A DNA stretch of 7,590 nucleotides from Candidatus Magasanikbacteria bacterium CG_4_10_14_0_2_um_filter_41_10 (GTDB lineage Bacteria; Patescibacteriota; Patescibacteriia; Magasanikbacterales; UBA922), in NCBI GenBank assembly GCA_002792995.1, contig PFPJ01000002.1:1-7590 (forward strand). The letters are read 5' to 3'. A model generated the notes under the pieces. The model was given only the letters and a program-made list of their open reading frames with translations. It did not search any database and was not told the origin of the DNA. Positions 7,355 through 7,590 of this stretch are shown here, piece after piece. Every line of letters starts with the position of its first letter. The first letter of the stretch is position 1. The position numbers and the translations under genes were made by a program.

Positions 7355-7367
7355 TTTTAGCTACCAT

Positions 7368-7396
7368 AGTATAGCGTGGTTACCCCGGAGTAACAA
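7368..7396 (-). promoter_or_regulatory. Predicted sigma70-type promoter of dnaX
   Basis: On the - strand, -35 TTGTTA (7396-7391), a 17-base spacer and -10 TATACT (7373-7368) closely fit the housekeeping consensus. The predicted start near 7361 leaves a leader of about 40 bases before the dnaX ATG at 7320. Confidence 0.75.
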
Positions 7397-7448
7397 GTAG
7401 CAAGGAAGCAAGGAGTACGTTGATATGTGATACTTGCTTCCTCGTTAC

Positions 7449-7477
7449 TTGTTTACTTGAGTACGTTATGCTATAGT
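7449..7477 (+). promoter_or_regulatory. Predicted sigma70-type promoter facing right
   Basis: On the + strand, -35 TTGTTT (7449-7454), a 17-base spacer and -10 TATAGT (7472-7477) fit the housekeeping consensus. It mirrors the dnaX promoter around axis 7422.5. The predicted start near 7484 would give a leader of about 82 bases before the ATG at 7567. Confidence 0.72.
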
Positions 7478-7485
7478 GTGGATAA
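7477..7485 (-). promoter_or_regulatory. Consensus DnaA box
   Basis: TGTGGATAA on the + strand is TTATCCACA on the - strand, the exact 9-base DnaA-box consensus. It shares its first base with the right -10 element and covers the expected transcription start, a position from which a bound protein would block RNA polymerase. A degenerate relative in direct orientation, CGTGGTTAC, lies at 7375-7383 next to the dnaX -10. No cluster of boxes is visible, so an origin is not supported by this window alone. Confidence 0.6.
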
Positions 7486-7566
7486 GTTATTAGGGGAAAT
7501 TGCCTTCACCTGATACCATTATAACGTTCATTCATATAGGCACTATTATTTCTTAATGCATATACT

Positions 7567-7590
7567 ATGCCAAGAAAAGCAAATCCAGCG
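7567..7590 (+). CDS. Partial gene cut by window edge, begins MPRKANPA
   Basis: An ATG at 7567 opens a frame of eight codons (MPRKANPA) that runs off the window. An in-frame TAG at 7537-7539, with no other start after it, makes this the only start in this frame. No Shine-Dalgarno is visible, but a promoter and DnaA box lie about 80-120 bases upstream. A basic, short N-terminus of this kind resembles the start of small SWIB-domain proteins found in Patescibacteria (often '…ANAAFMKP…'). That is recall from eight residues only and weak. An overlapping ATG at 7556 in another frame also stays open to the edge. Confidence 0.45.

Larger units (their letters stand above)
7364..7481. repeat. 118-bp imperfect palindrome carrying divergent promoters
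   Basis: The core arms are 7390-7412 (GTAACAAGTAGC…GGAAGCAAG) and 7433-7456 (CTTGCTTCC…TTGTTTAC). They pair with one bulged base, one A-C mismatch and one G-U wobble, around a 20-base loop (7413-7432). Outside them, 7364-7375 (CCATAGTATAGC) matches the reverse complement of 7470-7481 at 10 of 12 positions around the same axis, near 7422.5. The -35 and -10 boxes of two divergent promoters lie in the arms. There is no T run after it, so it is not a terminator. Confidence 0.88.

Noticed and set aside
7390..7456. Terminator or small RNA hairpin
   Set aside because: No T run follows either arm, and the arms carry promoter boxes, so a control region fits better.
7364..7481. Replication origin (oriC)
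   Set aside because: Only one exact DnaA box, no box cluster, no clear AT-rich unwinding region and no dnaA or dnaN next to it within the window.
7556..7590. Alternative start ATG 7556 in another frame at the right edge
   Set aside because: Open only because the window ends; its residues (MHILCQEK) look less like a protein start than MPRKANPA, though it cannot be fully excluded.

Overview
The window looks like a piece of chromosome from a Patescibacteria (Candidate Phyla Radiation) bacterium, possibly of the Magasanikbacteria/Uhrbacteria/Falkowbacteria type. This rests on protein style, not on a marker gene. The clues are surface proteins with GYAW…GWI repeats and Pro-rich linkers, a small LytR_C-type membrane protein with an 'LPTDE.PT' segment that I associate with this group, and starts without clear Shine-Dalgarno sequences. 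The standard stop code fits: TGA ends one gene, TAG another and TAA two. Reading TGA as glycine would run one gene into the next.

Left and centre (47-5617, + strand) hold a tight three-gene cluster, with gaps of 5 and 19 bases, devoted to the cell envelope. Gene 1 is a single-pass membrane protein ending in a LytR_C domain. Gene 2 is a large secreted or membrane-anchored surface protein with GYAW repeats, an Ig-like region, Pro-rich linkers, membrane segments and two carboxypeptidase-regulatory-like beta domains. Gene 3 is a DedA-PAP2-LssY_C fusion, plausibly acting on undecaprenyl or other lipid phosphates. No promoter is visible in the 46 bases before gene 1, so the operon may begin outside the window.

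A near-perfect bidirectional terminator (5637-5664) separates this operon from dnaX (7320-5677, - strand), which encodes the DNA polymerase III clamp-loader subunit. This DnaX has an intact Walker A and B core but lacks all four zinc-module cysteines. It also carries an in-frame A AAA AAG heptamer just after domain III.

The 246 bases at 7321-7566 are the most striking non-coding part. A ~118-bp imperfect palindrome (7364-7481) carries two divergent sigma70-like promoters whose -35 and -10 boxes sit at exactly equal distances from one dyad axis (7422.5). The left promoter faces dnaX; the right faces a gene cut off by the window edge (from 7567). A perfect consensus DnaA box (7477-7485) abuts the right -10 element, suggesting shared, replication-linked control of this divergent pair. 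No RNA genes, CRISPR arrays or insertion sequences were seen.
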